In this document: piece after piece, positions 21,301-36,300 of the stretch
How positions within the stretch are numbered: position 1 is the first letter of the stretch
How the letters are laid out: each line of letters opens with the position of its first letter
NCBI GenBank assembly: GCA_007922305.1
Contig: ML677374.1
Coordinates: 14,932,178-14,996,177, forward strand
DNA length: 64,000 nucleotides
Origin: Dermatemys mawii
Lineage: Eukaryota > Chordata > Testudines > Dermatemydidae
Direction: 5' to 3'
The notes under the pieces: model-generated
Database searches by the model: none
Seen by the model: only the letters and a program-made list of their open reading frames with translations
What the model was told of the DNA's origin: nothing
Position numbers and translations under genes: made by a program

Positions 21301-24300
21301 CCAGCTACAGTGACAGGAAGGCCACAGTCTGGTTAAATCATTCCAAACTATCTCCCTAGACATGAGTGACTTGTCAGACAGTGTCCTCATTCAGTCATTT
21401 TACAAAATACATATTTTGGTTAGTAACAACTAAGCAGAGCCAGCAAGGAAAGTTAGCTTATTTTTCTCTGACATGAGAGGGGTTGATATTGATACTGAGA
21501 TTCTAGAACAAGAATGAATCACCTTTTTGGGATTCTCCTTCCTGCCCATTTTATTAGGTAAAATTTTCTACATTTAAGTATGCAAAATTCTTAAATGATC
21601 TTCAAATTGAACTCTTACCTGTTCCTTTTCCACTTTTATTCTTTCCAATTCAGCTCTTAGGCTAGAAATGGAAGCTGCAAAACAGAGGAGAAACAAACTT
21701 TTGACTTCATCTAGCCTGACTTCATTTTCATTAACCCATTAAAAAAAAAGATCTAAATGTTATATCATGGTAAATGTAGCTGAGGATCTTTTCACTTTAT
21801 GGAATAGTTTACCGCCCAGCCAGAGTTCTCTGCAAGGCTAATGCGTAATCCAGCTGATCCCAGCAGGAGGAGTTCTTCATTCATTCTGGGAGTTACCATT
21901 CCCCCCTTAGAACTCTCATCTCACAATAGCTTATGATCATGGCAATCTTCCTCTGGCAGGTAAATGATCTCCTTTAAGGTGGCTGCCAACATAGCCCTAT
22001 GGTCACTGGGTGGTATTAACAGAGGCAGGGGCAAGCACCTTTTATTCATGCTCTTGTGCCACACCATTCACTATTGTGTCTGGAACACACAGATGTGTTC
22101 GGAAAGTGACATCCCCTCCCTGGTTAAATTTTGGTCTCCCGGAGCATGCAGCACTGTTATTAAGGTACCATTAATATGATGAAATTAATTTATTGTGAAA
22201 TTGCAAAAATGTGCGTGTCTTCTGAAGACTTTGAGCTTTGTTTTGTAACCCTGGTTTGCTATGCTGTCTCTTGTACACAATTCATTTAAATGTCCTGACT
22301 AGAGCCTTGAAATAAGTAAACATGTTAATAATGCAGAGTCCTGGATAGAATGAACTGTAAGTGTGAGTTACACTGAATGCGTCAATGGGTCAAGAGAGGG
22401 ACTTAAATATGTACCCGATGTAACCCAGTCAGTGCAGGTTACATGCATCTCTAATATGCAGCAAGCACAGTTCATTATTTTAACCATCTTAGCATCAGGA
22501 GAAGGATTTTTGAGATTAAGAACAAATGCTAAATGTTAGTTTTAGAAGAAAGAAAACTTGACACACACACACTCTGCCCTCCTCCAGGAGCTACGGATTA
22601 AGGAGGAAAAATGAATTGCAACATTAAAAAAAAAGTCATGCCCACTTGAAGAACATTTAGAAAAAGGCAACCTGCCCTAAAAACAGAGCCAAGTGCCTTC
22701 TCTTTCCCCCAGCTTCTGCCAACCAATGGAGCTCAAGTTACTTCCTGCTCTGCTGGAGTAACGCATACCACTTTCTATCTGGTTACTCTCCACTATTCCC
22801 TATCACATAAAAACCTCCTGGTGAACTATTCCAATACATCTCTCATGTCTTCCTTAGATTCACATTCACAGATATCACAATAGTTCCTTCTGACATTATA
22901 GTCTGACCTGCATCAATACAGGCCAAGGAATTATTACTGATATCTGTGTCAAAGTCAACAAAGCAAAGATATCAATCTAAAATTAAACAAGGCACAAAAT
23001 TAGACAGCAAAGAGTATCCCACCCTTAACACTTGGCAACAATTCCATTTCCCTGTTTCTCTCTTTTTTTCCCATTTACACTGCGGCTTTTAATATTAAAA
23101 GTTACATGTAACATCAAGAGACATATCTGGCCACGTTTCACCATAGAAACTGTGTCTTCTCGAGGATTTAGGATTATGTTCAGATGCACAATTTGTCAAA
23201 TGCCATCCGTATGTTACAACCATTATAAATAAAAGCTATTTTTAGGGCTGTCAAGTGAGTAAAAAAGTTAATCACAATTAATCGTGGACTTGTAGGTTCT
23301 AAACATTTTACATTGTTTTGTTTTTTGAGTGCAGTTATGTAACAAAAAAAAATATCTACATTTGTTAGTTGCACTTTCACGATAAAAAGATTGCACTATG
23401 GTACCTGTATGAGGTGAATTGAAAAATACTATTTCTTTTGTTTCTTTCATTTTTACAGAGAAAATTTTTGTAATAAAATAATATAAAGTGAGCACTGTAC
23501 ACTTTGTATTCTGTGTTGTAACTAAAATCAATATATTTGAAAATGTAGAAAAACATCCAAAAATATTTATTAAATTTCAATTGGTATTCTATTGCTTAAC
23601 AATGCAATTAAAACGGCAATAAATTGTGATTAATTTTTTAAATCATGATTAATTTTTTTGAGTTCATCACATGAGTTAGCTGTGATTAATTGACTGCCCT
23701 ATTATTTTTGTGTGTTTTCCAAACATATGTCAAACGGGACATTGGACTGAATTCTTCTGATGATAATGTGGATACATTTGACTTTTAAGTTACCCCAAAA
23801 CAAGTCCTCAAAAATCAGTTTTCCAACACAGGTTTCTCTTTTACATTATTTTGCCCTCTCACCTATTTCTTCTTTGCAATTTTCTATTTCCAGCTGTAGA
23901 GTTTCTTCTAAATTTTCCTTAAGACACTGTTCAGCTTGAATCTGTTCTTTTAAGAATAAAATTTCTGCCTTCAGTTTTTCTTCAAGGTGATCTGCTGCAG
24001 TCCGTACACTAATGATGTCCTCACGATATTTTAATACCAGTTCACGGAGTTCCTGAATTGAAGATTAGCAAGAAATTTCAGTTACAACATTTTCACACAC
24101 ATAGAAAGCAATGTACACAGATACCAGTCACAGATAAAAAAGTCAAATTACCAGTGGTTTTTCACTCTCTTTCAGCATCTCAGACCTCATCCCCAAAAAG
24201 GTTTTAATGAAGAAGTACAACAAAATTTGCCTGGTAAATTATGATCTTGCAAAAATCTCTCTCTTCACACACATTAATTCTCTTCATGCCCTAATCCACT

Positions 24301-27300
24301 ATTTACCTGCTATGCTTGAATTTAAGGGTGTGGACATGTAGGGGTGTTGAGATTTACTATAGCTCAGTACGAAGAATTATGCCAGTTCTTAACCTTCGCT
24401 GCTCCTACACAAAGCCACCTCTCACACTTGTGATGAAACATAACTAATCTGTGCACCCCACTTCCACCCAACAAAATGCCTTGCAGAATCAAGACCTTTA
24501 TATTTAGAATCCGGTTGCTTCTGCAGTTTACCAGACCAGTACGTAACTTCCTCCACTTAGTTCTGCTGTTACATTTTGTTCATTTAAATATTCTGATCAA
24601 TCATTTCAAAATATTTTACCTCCATGGATTCTGGCAGACTGAAATCTTCAGCTTGCTGTAAAGACACATGCAAGCTATGCTTTCCCTGAAGGCTTTCATT
24701 ATCTTTTTGGAGTCGCACCAACTCTTCTGACACCTGCTCCCTTGACTGCGTCAGGACAGCCTCCAATGTAAGGAGAAAATGCAAAATTATAGTCTTAAAA
24801 TCATGCTGGGGTCTATTCACAGCCAATTTGTTGCAGTACTTTCAAAGCTAGTGAAATCCTGGGCAATTTATATTCTCTGTGAAGGAGGATGGCAGTATGG
24901 ATCAACTCTCCCTGGTTACCCTTGGTTATTCCAGTACTAATAAAAAGTAAAACCAAAACACCCACGAAGATTTAACACTTACCTACATAAAAGATATATT
25001 TAATTTAATTTAACAGTTTAACTGCAGTCAGTCATAAGTAAGAGAGCAGGCCATACATACAACCCTATTATGTATCTTCCAGTTTTCTTGTAGCTAGTGG
25101 ACAAAGTGGTATGTGGGGCACACGTGTTGTATTTATTTTTTTTCCCTCTCTGTCTACCTAATTAATTATATAAATAGAGAGACCAAGGTCTCTCTTTGAA
25201 TCATTATAGGTGGGCTTTCATAGCACCTCGTACTCATAAGTCGGTAGTGGACCCTGAAGTTCCAATTCCGCTGGTTAACCATGTTGTGTCGCTACGATGC
25301 CACAAAATGGAAATTGTTATTTCATTTGCCTTTTTAAAAAACAGGAAGCTATATATTAGAAGAACAATCAAGTTGCAAAGCCAAGCACTCAGAAGATCGG
25401 AAATGTCAGAACGTCGGTTGTCTATGCAACCTCAACGCATATGCACAGGCAACCGACGTTCTGGCTCCGCCACATCAGAAACCTAAATTCCGGGGCTTTC
25501 CTGTTCAGGGGAGAATGAGGGACTCCGGAGCCAGAACTGCTCCCAGAAGAGCTTCATCCAGCAGCTTTTTGCAGTGGTGGTGAAGACAAGTGCCAGGGAG
25601 TTTGGGAGATGGGATGTGCAAGTATGGAAGAGACCTTGGCGAGAGAAAAGTGCAGACCAAGACATTGCAAACTGCTTCAGGTTCAGTACTACAGGGTTCA
25701 TAAATATTCATATGTTAAATGCACAGTTGTCTTCTCCCAGCTGACATGGTTAGACAGCAAGATAAACAAACAAATCCATTAATTTTCATTTACATGTTTA
25801 AATAAAGTGTGTCAGCAAGATTGAGCACACAATATTACTGAACACGTATTTAAAAGTGAAGTTTCTTTACCATCTGTTCCTGAACACTTCTCTTTGCTTG
25901 GGAAAATGCCTGTTGTAATTCAGTGAGTAAGGTTTCAGACTCCTGAGTTCTAACAATAAGTGACGATATCTTCCAAAAAACAAAAACAAAGATATAGTTA
26001 AGTGTCTGAAACAGATTAAGCAGGTTTTGAGAGTGTAATGAATACCCATCCATTCCCGCTTTTAACCCCTCACATGTACTTCACATATTACAGACGCTGC
26101 CCGACTTACCCAAGCATCCCGCTCCAGAACATCTTGCGTAAGTTGTATGTTGTATAAGTCGGAAACGTGTCTCCAACAATTATACAGAAAAAAAAGCAAC
26201 CCAACCTCCCCGCTCCTATTTCTAGTTTACGGAGCTTTTTCTGTAAGCTCAGATTTGTGTAACTCGGATTTCCATGAGTCAGGGAGTGTCTGTACAGTTT
26301 TATATTCATTCAAACCAGGGTTTGTTTTATTGGCTCATGTATCACAAGCTCATCATTTGAAAGAGATACTCTAACTCATACAGACTAAATTAAGATGTGT
26401 TTTTCTACAAATAATAGATTAATTCTACTGACAACTAACAATTCTGATCATACCCAACTGTAGATACTTCAGAACCAATTAAAGCAGAAATTTTTTTTTT
26501 TTTTTTTTTTTTTTAAAGAAGAAAGCATTATCTTTCTATCCTGGAAAAAAAGAAGTTTTCAGTGGAAATACAGTATTTTTGAAATATAAAACAAGATATT
26601 CAGAATTCTGATACAAAATCAAATCAAATCTTATTCCATGGCTTATAAAGAAAAAGTGTTCATTATTTAGATTTGATATTTCCTTAAACAAAGAAAGAGT
26701 GAACAGTAATGAAAGCCAGAGTGCAACGATCTAAATTTAATTCCATGCTCAGAAGACTCTCTCCTCTGGTTGTCATTTTATTAGTAGGATAAAACACACA
26801 CAAAAAAAAGGATTAGTCCCAGGGAAGTAGCACCCAAAATTATAACACTTTGTTTCTCCATTATTGCACCACAGAAATCAAGAGGTCTGTGGCCCTGAGT
26901 TTATAGTACTGAACATTACAGGCACAGAAAAAAAAATGTAAAAAGCCTATAAATACCAGGCTTATTTACTATTTACTACTATTCCTATTTACTATTTGTA
27001 TTGTGATAGCACCTAAGAGCCCATTACAGACCAAGTGCCAATTGTGCGGGGCTGTACAAAGACAGCAAAAATAATAAATGGGGAGTTTCAAACTGGAAAC
27101 TTCCCAGTTCAGGTTCTCATGTTAAGAATCAGAAGAGACTGGTATGTATCTATGATCAACTATAGTCATTCGCTGCCCAAAGAAATAAGCATTAAATGGT
27201 TGTCTCCTTCTTAATTGCATTAGTTACCTGTCAAGTGCTGATAAGGTTAAATAGTATGATGGGCTAGATCAGGGGTCAGCAACCTTTCAGAGGTGGTGTG

Positions 27301-30300
27301 CTGAATCTTCATTTATTCACTCTAATTTAAGGCTTCGCGTGCCAGTAATACAATTCAACGTTTTTTAGAAGGTTTCTCTCTAAGTCTACATCAGGGGTCA
27401 ACAACCTATGGCATGCATGCCACGGCACGCTGCTGCCAGCCGAGGTCCCAGCTGCCGGCCGCCTGGCCTCACTCAGCCCGCTGCTGACCTGGGTGAAGAG
27501 AACCCGAGTCCGGCAGCGGGCTGAGCAGGGCCGGCAGCTGAGACCCTGGCTGGCAGGAGCTTGTTGCCAGAACCCCAGAGCAGCAGCAGCAGGCTGAGTC
27601 ACACTGATCTGGGGTTCTATCTGCCAGCCCCTTGCCAGCTGGGGTCCCGGCCGCCGGCCTCACTCAGCCCACTGCCAGCCTGCGTGAAGGGAACCACATT
27701 TTGGACCATAAAATTTAGATTAACAAAACAAGTTCATTTTCCAAGATGATTTAAAGTGACAGCTGACTTTTTGGCATCCAGTTTATGAAATTTAATCTGA
27801 ATGTTAAATTAACATGGCTTTAAAAGGCCTAACAAAATACTCAAGAACAAGGGGGTGAGGGAAAGAAGTCAGCGATAACTAACTGGACCCACAAAAGCAA
27901 CATGAAATCTAAAATGAGCGACCGAGGAGATACAGATATATGCCAGATCGTCCTGACAAAATACAAGATCATCCTGACAAGGTATCAGTAGCACAAGCAA
28001 AGCTGGAAATTTTCATTTCAGTAGCTCCTAGAGTGGAGTCTGCGCAGATCCTAACAATCAAGAAGACCATTTGAAAGTTAAGAATTGAAATGCAAACACA
28101 TTCCTTCTGAGGAATCCACTTCTTTGCTACAGTGAAGCTTTTTTTTACCTGAGTGGCAGAGTCTTCAGTGCTTTGCTTCATGTAATCTTCCAGCTCCTGT
28201 TTCTCTTTCATTGTTTTTTCCAGCTGGTCATTAGCCTGCCTCAGCATCACCTGCAGCTTTTTCACCTACATGGTTAGGCCAAAAGATTGGAAGCAACCTT
28301 TCTTTAAAAGGGCAAATCTGGTTCCCTGACACAGAGCGTAACAACATTCTGAATTTACAACTGAGAGTCACAAGGGTTCCTCTGCTGTTTTTATGCATGC
28401 CTTAATGGTTAGATCCATAATGAAATATAGAAAACTATATTCCAGTGGATCTCTACTGCTCAGGATAAGAAAAAGATACCCTTTAATGATTCTGAAGATT
28501 GAGTCATTCAGACCCAGAATGAAGTCAGAGGGAAGGGTTGAAGTCTTAAAAATTCTTCAGTGCACAGGCAGGGGATGACTCATAGATGCTTTAGAATTAT
28601 TTTATGCTGTTGACACAAAAATTACATATCATTTACTTTTGCCTTTGCTGCAGCAATTCTCATGGGATCAGTAAATACAACTGAATTTATAAAGTGAAAA
28701 GCACTTAAAGAATTATTCGTTTCAGTCCAAAAAATCATTACAAGGATATTTCATTCAGGATGACTGCATAATCCATTTTTATTTTTTGGTAGAACCCAGG
28801 GTCTTTCACTGCATGATAGCGTAGTACCAAGAAATGTAGCATACTACTTGGCAAATATTTAAGTAGCATGCATATGCAGGCATGCATGATTTCATACACA
28901 AATTGCAGCAAACTGGATTACAGCACTAAATTGGCATGAGCTTTCCAGAATTTGAAGTAGGTTAACTTAAATCCCTGAGAATAAAATTAAGAAGATAAAA
29001 TGGCAGATAGTTAATAGCTACATTCTTGGCCATTTCTACAGCTGCAATATCTCCGTACAGCCTGAGAAAAACCCCTCACCTGATCTCTTGTCTCAGCCTC
29101 TTGAATCTGGATTCCCTGTAATTGCTTCTCATAATTCGAACACATATCACAGCGCCTACCCAGCTTGTTTCCTGCATTCTGCACCTGGAGGACACAAAGT
29201 TATTACTTGCCATAAAGACTTTAAAAGGAATGTCTGAGTGATATACAGGCTCACTCATGGTGTGCAATCACAGAATGTTGCTGCAGATAAGAGCTATGGG
29301 TGTGGACAATTTCTGGAAGAGGCAATAGCAGAAGTAATGTAGCAGTAGGATTAAAATATTTTATGCCTAAAAAGCAATATAAACAGAAGGGACCCAAAGA
29401 CAAGTGATCTAAATGGTTAGAGATTGAAAGACTTCAACACGGAGATCACAAAGACTGAGACTATTAAGCTTAGAGATGAAACTAATAAGAAGGGATGTGA
29501 AAAAGATATACTTGATAACAAATGATAGAGAATAAAATAGGAACACCTGATTTACTCTTACATAACATCAAGGGTAGTCAATAAAAACAAGAACTAAAAT
29601 AAAAACATGCACAGTTAACCTGTGAAATATACTTCCACCAGGGAGCACCTAGGCCAAAAGCTTAGCAGGATTAAAAAAAATTATACATTTTTCTATGGAT
29701 AAGAATATCCCTTTTTTTTTTTTTTACTTTACAAAAATTATAAGAGGTATAAACACTTATCCTTCTGGGCATACGCCTGTGGTCAGGAAGAAACTTCTCC
29801 TATGAACAGATTCCATAATTCCACATTTTTTCATGCAAAAAAATAATATAGGCCAGATTCTCAGCTAGTGTAAATTAGCATAGGACTCTTGATGGTACAC
29901 ACCAGTTTATGCCAGGTGAGGGTCTGGCCCCATGATTTCTAGGGTGCTTTTATAGCAAGAAAACAACATCCTGACTCTGAAGAAGTTCAGGGAAGTTTTG
30001 CCATTGACTTTAGTGGTGCCAAGATTCCACATGTGGTCGTTGTAACTCTCAGCAATACACTATCAGTCAAGGCTTCTTCATGTTTTTTTAATAGGCTTGG
30101 CTCTATATACGTCCAGCAAGATGAAGGATGGAGAATGTCCTATTTTCCGAATCGCTTAAAAGAATTGCAAAATAAATATTTTTTCCAAAAGAATACAAAA
30201 CACTTGGCCTTTTTCTTATAAATTTGTGATTTCCTTTCCCCCTCCATAACTTTCCCCTCTTTTTGCTATGACAACCCACCAGCTTTAATTAGGGGGTTTT

Positions 30301-33300
30301 CTGTCACCTTCCTTTGATGCACCTGTTACTGCCCAGTGTCAGAGAGGATACTGAACTGGATGGATCTATATTGTCATTTTTACCTTTCAGTGGTTTTATT
30401 GGGGATTCAGACTAGTGTTTTACCACAACAATAGCTACAAGTCAGTGCTGTGAATTGGAATCTCATATGTATTTCTCACTCCTCCCACCACCCACACAGA
30501 GCTGCATTCATAGCTGCCTGTGTAACTGTATTTCTGCCTCCAGAATTAAGTGAAAACAGTTTTTTTCTCAGAATTCCAAGAAAGAGTTGGAGTAAAATGT
30601 CATCCAAATGTCAAGGGAGTAAGAATATGTTTAGAAGGCTATAGAGGACTGGATTCATCCCCGAAATCATTATAATGTAGGGTCTTCCTCTACACTTCAA
30701 CACAGATTAGGTGTTAAACATAATTGCTTTATTGTCTGTGTAAAGGGGTTCTCGTAAATATGTTATGAACAACAATTCTGATTTCAGATGTCCCACTAAT
30801 TCTCCCAGGGCAATTGATTTCTAATATCCCAGTAATTCTCCGAGGGCAATACTAGGATCACCAGTGTAACAATTACTACTACAGCTGCCCTGTTTTTTTC
30901 TTCTTGTCCTCCTTTTAGCATTCATCTCTTCACTTCCGGCAATCCTTCCTTTTGTTTGCATCTGTCTTGTGTTTTCTTCTCCCCTTTTTGTATTTGCCTT
31001 TTTACCTTCCTTTCTTCTATTTTATTCTCCCCATTTCCTCCTTTTTTAGTGCTTCTTCTTAGTCCCCTGCTTCCTTTGCAATTTAGGCTGTGTGGAGATG
31101 TGGGCACAGCTGGTGAGCACAAATGCACTCCTCAACAGGAGAAGGAACCTGGGCTTTTAATTTGACACCATATACAGTTATTAATGGAACTGATAGAAAG
31201 AACTCCCCAAAGTGGCACTTGTCTTGACCAGCTCACGGAGAAACTAAACTAAAACTGTAACGTGTCAATTTCAATCTGCTGCATGGAGTTCAGGGAAATC
31301 TGTTCCTTACAGGAGCAAGTCCTTGAAAAATATCTGCAGCTGATTATATTGTAGCCTAACTGGCTACAACCATTTTGGTCACTCACCTCTAAACTTTGTT
31401 TCCTGCATAACCCTTAGTGGATAAGAGGATCAATATTAGAGACACCATGGTTTCCTGTTAGACTTCTTCATCCTATCCTGCACCACATGAGGCTCCCACA
31501 TCTTAGGGTTGCTTTGTATTTTCTTCTGTTCGTTTCACTTCTCATCTTTCGCTTTATCTTTCCCCTTACTTTTGCAGGGTCAAAAACAGCTTGGAAGCAA
31601 CAGTTAGATTCTTAAATCAGATCCCCTCTGCAGCCCTTCCAAGTGTAATACACTTCAGGGTTTCATGAAAAAGAAAGTTGACTTTGACTGTTCCTACTCA
31701 AGGGAGTCTCCATCTACATCAAGCATGCTTGATGCACAGAACTATCTTCAAATGGAAACTAACCAGGGTCATATGAAGCAAACCAATTTCCTTCTCCAGT
31801 TCCTTTCACATGTAAAGACTTTTGTAGCTGGTGGATTAAATACTACTGCTCCCAGGCAATTCAGAAGCACTGAACACAGAAGCTGTTCTGAGAAGGGAAG
31901 ACAAATGACAGGATACTTACTTCCTTCTGAAGTAGATTCCATTCTGTCTCACTAACCAAGCGGTAACCACTAGGAGACACATAAGCACTTTCGACAACCT
32001 GTGTAATGCTGGAGAGAAGGGAAGCAGTCTCTTCTTGCTCTGGTGTCATTGCTTTGATTGCTTTTTCCTGGTCTTTGGTTAACATGAATCCACTTGGCAT
32101 ATGCAGAGACCCAAGGGAGGAAGTATCAAAGTTCTCAGACGCTGAATCTGCTCCAACTAGTGGTCCAAAATCAGATTCATCCAGATTCCCAGCTGATTTT
32201 GCTTTGTGGTTGTATCCTAAAGTTTTGGACTGTAAAGATCCCGATGTTCCCAGGCTGTCTGTCGACTGTGCTCTCCGAAGTCCATCTTTAAACAGATCAT
32301 TGTCTGATTTATTGAAAGATTCACCAGAAGATAATAGCAAGTCTGTGTCTAATGAATGGACTGATCCATGGGCGCTATTTAAATGTACCTGAAATTGAAA
32401 AAAAAAGAAGGTAAGCCAAATTTCTGTCTTTGCGCTGGAAGTAATAGCAAAACAAATTGAATACTGGGTGCCAAAAATCTGACATGATAGCTACTGATTT
32501 AAATTAGCTTTGGTGAGTACATTTGCGACATCTGAAATTAAGAGTGAAGAATAAAGATTCAGAACCAAAATGGTATACGTGGCTACAGAGTTTCCCCAAC
32601 ACTGTTTTGCTAACAGAGCTCCACTTCCTTAGGAAGCACACCTCTCTGCCAGCTCACTTAGCAGTGAAAAACAAGCTACACAACATAGTACCATATTGAT
32701 TATTTACAAAATTCTGTGTATTAGTAAAAGCAAAATTCCACTGCCAGCTAGCACAAACATCTCCTTTTCTAGAGCAAAACTGGTCTTGATATCAACATCA
32801 CTAACATTAAAACAACTATTGTGAAATGTTTATGAACTAAAGTCAACTGTATAACAGGTGTATGTTTCTCCCCCTTTGCTTGTAAAAAAGGTCTTATATA
32901 AAATATCCCTTTGCCCTCCTTGCTCAATATTTTTGTGACATTTTTAATTAAAAACCATACTTCTCTTCTTAAATTACTGCAACATATGTAAATATATGCA
33001 TGCATAAAATAAACTGGAAAATTGTATAAGGGTGGAATTAAATATGTGCATGCACTGAGGATTTTAACATTTCTACAAGCTACATTAGCTTTATTCTCTG
33101 ATTACTCCTTAGAGTTGGAAGTCTGTGTACGTGTTTTCTCAGTCACAAAACCTAGAAGAATTACAACACTGCTTTCAAAACTATTTTCCAACATTTAGAT
33201 TATTTTTGCTTTTAATTTAGAGATGTAAAGCAAATAGCACAGAAAATCAGAGTCTTACTGTTTTTTCCACCAGTCTAAATTCTTCTATATGTTCTTGGTA

Positions 33301-36300
33301 TCTGTTCCAGAAATAGCTCTTTCTAGGATTGCCAGGTGGGCTGTCTAAATAGAGGAACTTGTTCCTTCTAACAGTCTGTAAAAGTCTGACTTTTGGTAGC
33401 ATTCAGGTAGCATGCAGGATTCAGTATAATTGCACTGTGCAAGCTTTAGCTCGGATGCTAACGTGAAATGAAGTTATTGATGGAAACTAAATAGCTTGTT
33501 AAATAAAATGGGCACAGTACGCACTACTATTATGGAATAAAATATGCCATAGCATGAGTTACGTTGTAGAAACTCAAGTCCATGTGTTAGACATGAAGTA
33601 TTCTGTTCCTGCTGTTAAAATAAAACTAGGCAGGAATGGACAGGATGTAAATTAGAGTAATTTATTCCAACTATTAGAGGAAAACATTTTATCACCACAT
33701 TTTTAAACACAAAATTAATCAGTTGTATTCTTAAAGTTGTAGTGCAACAATGGTATGTATTTTTAAAACAAAGACTCTCTAAAAAGCACTTGTGGATAAG
33801 GCTCAAATTCTGATCCATGACTTGTGCTCCATCTGTTTTTTTTTTTCAAGTCATTTTCTTCAGGAGCTGTACAAGCTCAAGAGAAAAACTCTGTTTGACA
33901 ATAAACTGCATCCTTATATGTTTTTGGAGAACTAATAGACAAAGGGTTTGTTTCCTTTTTTTAAAAAAACTGATCGATGTCTAAGAATATCTTTCTTTTT
34001 AATTTTGTTTTTAAATTCCATTTTGAATAATTGTCCAAGAGAATAAAGCTAAAACACTTTAATCTGACTAATAAAGTTATTGTTTACTCTTAGAGAAAAC
34101 CTTCGATACAATTTAAATTTCACACATTTTAAAAAAATGTCTAATGTTGGATTTTTTGCATACATAGATTCATTATTTAAAGCTTGTCTAAGACTTCCTG
34201 AAAAATAGCAGCTTTTTATATGTTACGTTTCATAGGAGATGCAACACAACACATGCTTAAAATGGATGGAGGATGACATTCCTAAAAAGCATGCCTAAAG
34301 AGTTTACACTGTAACCAATAGGTATAATTTTGTGTAGGTTACATGTCAGTTTAAAAAGATACAGAGAAGGTAATTAGGCTGATACTACAGTTTGTGCACA
34401 CAAGAAAATGATCCAGGACTTGTAAGGCCTATTAAATTTTCTGTAGAAGAGAACTTACAGCTGAAATATATCAAATTGTGTGAATGACATAACTGATTTG
34501 TAGGCGTCATTACCTTCTGTATATACCCAAGCAAGCCATACTCTCTACTCAGAGCACAAAATATTTAAGATATTCCAGTAGGCATGATTACTAATGCTAA
34601 ATAAATGCAGCTGTTAAAAAAAACAAACAAAAAACAGTATCAAATATCGTGTCCCAGGGAATTAAATGAAAAGAAAGTGTTCATAAGACTGAATGTTCTT
34701 TTCACTGGTTCCCAGGTTCTTGATTTGGGTACACAAATGCTGATGGCCTGCTGTACAGTATATAAAACAAAGATTGAAAGCCAGCACTCTTATTGGAAGA
34801 TGTAGGATAAAGCTACGTCTCAATGATTAGATTATAGCTGATTTCTCAACTAAATTCCAAGACATCATTACACCATGTGAAGAAACTGAAAAAAATCACT
34901 GACTCTCTTTCTTCCTAAGCAGTCTCTTCTAGATCCCATGCCTTGTAGCATCCAATAGAGAAATGCAATCAAGCCAGTACACAACGGGGAAAGTAGATTA
35001 AGGACCTGCATTCAGTTGCAGACAGACCAAGACAAGGAAAGTCAAATTTAACTTTTTTTATCCTTAGCTCAACACATCAAACCTAAGCCTTGCAAGTAAT
35101 CTGAGAACAGTAATGCTCTCAAACCATGTGTGCACTGCAGTGTTTATTCATAACAATTTGGTTTAAGGCAAGGTGAATTTGATAATTCTGTAGTTTTAAG
35201 TCAATTCTTTAAAGAACATTTTTATATATGTTTATTTTTAATTATTTTAAAAACAAGTTTGTTAACAGCAAAAAGGGCTACTGAATTGCTGGTATATTGC
35301 AATACTTCTGGGATAAAAAAAAGTGCAAATCATCAAATTCTAGTCACAATTTAAAAAAGAAAGATGATTTTGTGAATTCATTACGACAGCCCTGTGTGTT
35401 TTGCATGGCAGAAAGGTCTGGACCATCTGTCTGCATTTTAGACTAGTTTGGGATGTGTATTACACATTTTGTATATGGTTAACAAATCAGCAGATTGTTC
35501 AACACTGTAAAGGTATATTAAACTTTCTCTCACACACAGCATTCTCTGGACTACATTCTCTCAAAGCATGTGCAAGGCCATGCAAAGTCCCAAATCCATT
35601 TTTCAGGGCTTACATATAAGCTTTTACAGTATGGAACAAAGGTTTTTTTAAACATAAATTTGTCTCTACTGAGCAGCACATGCAAAAAATGAATTATCAG
35701 TGAATCATTGGAGAGACTAAAGAAACATTTAAAGAAAAAATGCATTTCAGCTAGCCAAGTTTTATACTGTTTCTAAATTTCAGGTTGTATATTCAATTTT
35801 ACTTGCTTTTTACAAATAAAAAGTTGAGAGAATTTCAAATATTATAATTTCACTCTATACAAAATACACAGTAATAGTATAATTTTCACAGCATACACCC
35901 AAAAAAAAGCTGATTGTTGTCACTCTCTCTTGACTATGGCTGTTCTAACAGGCGCTACTTCATATTGAAATATCCAGCTCAAGAAGACACAACAAAACTT
36001 CAGTGCAGAGTCCTAGTTTCTGATTGGATAGTGCAGCTTCCTTTTGGCTGCTACACAGATCAGATGGGAACAGATCCTCAACTTGGGAAAATTATTGTAG
36101 TTCAACGGAAATTAATGGAGTCATGACATTTTGCACCAGCTGAAGATCTGTCCCAATGATTAGTTTGTGGCCAAAGACTAATTTGATTATACAAAACTGG
36201 CATGAAATTCACCATGTACCAGTTAGCATGGCAGAGAGAGGAAAATCTCACGTCATAATTTTGCTGATTTTTAATGCAGGAGGCCTTAGACAAAGGACAG

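Noticed and set aside
27327..27749. GC-rich stretch considered as a CpG island or promoter
   Set aside because: It starts with hAT terminal sequence and has internal repeats, and lies deep inside a RABEP1 intron far from any first exon.
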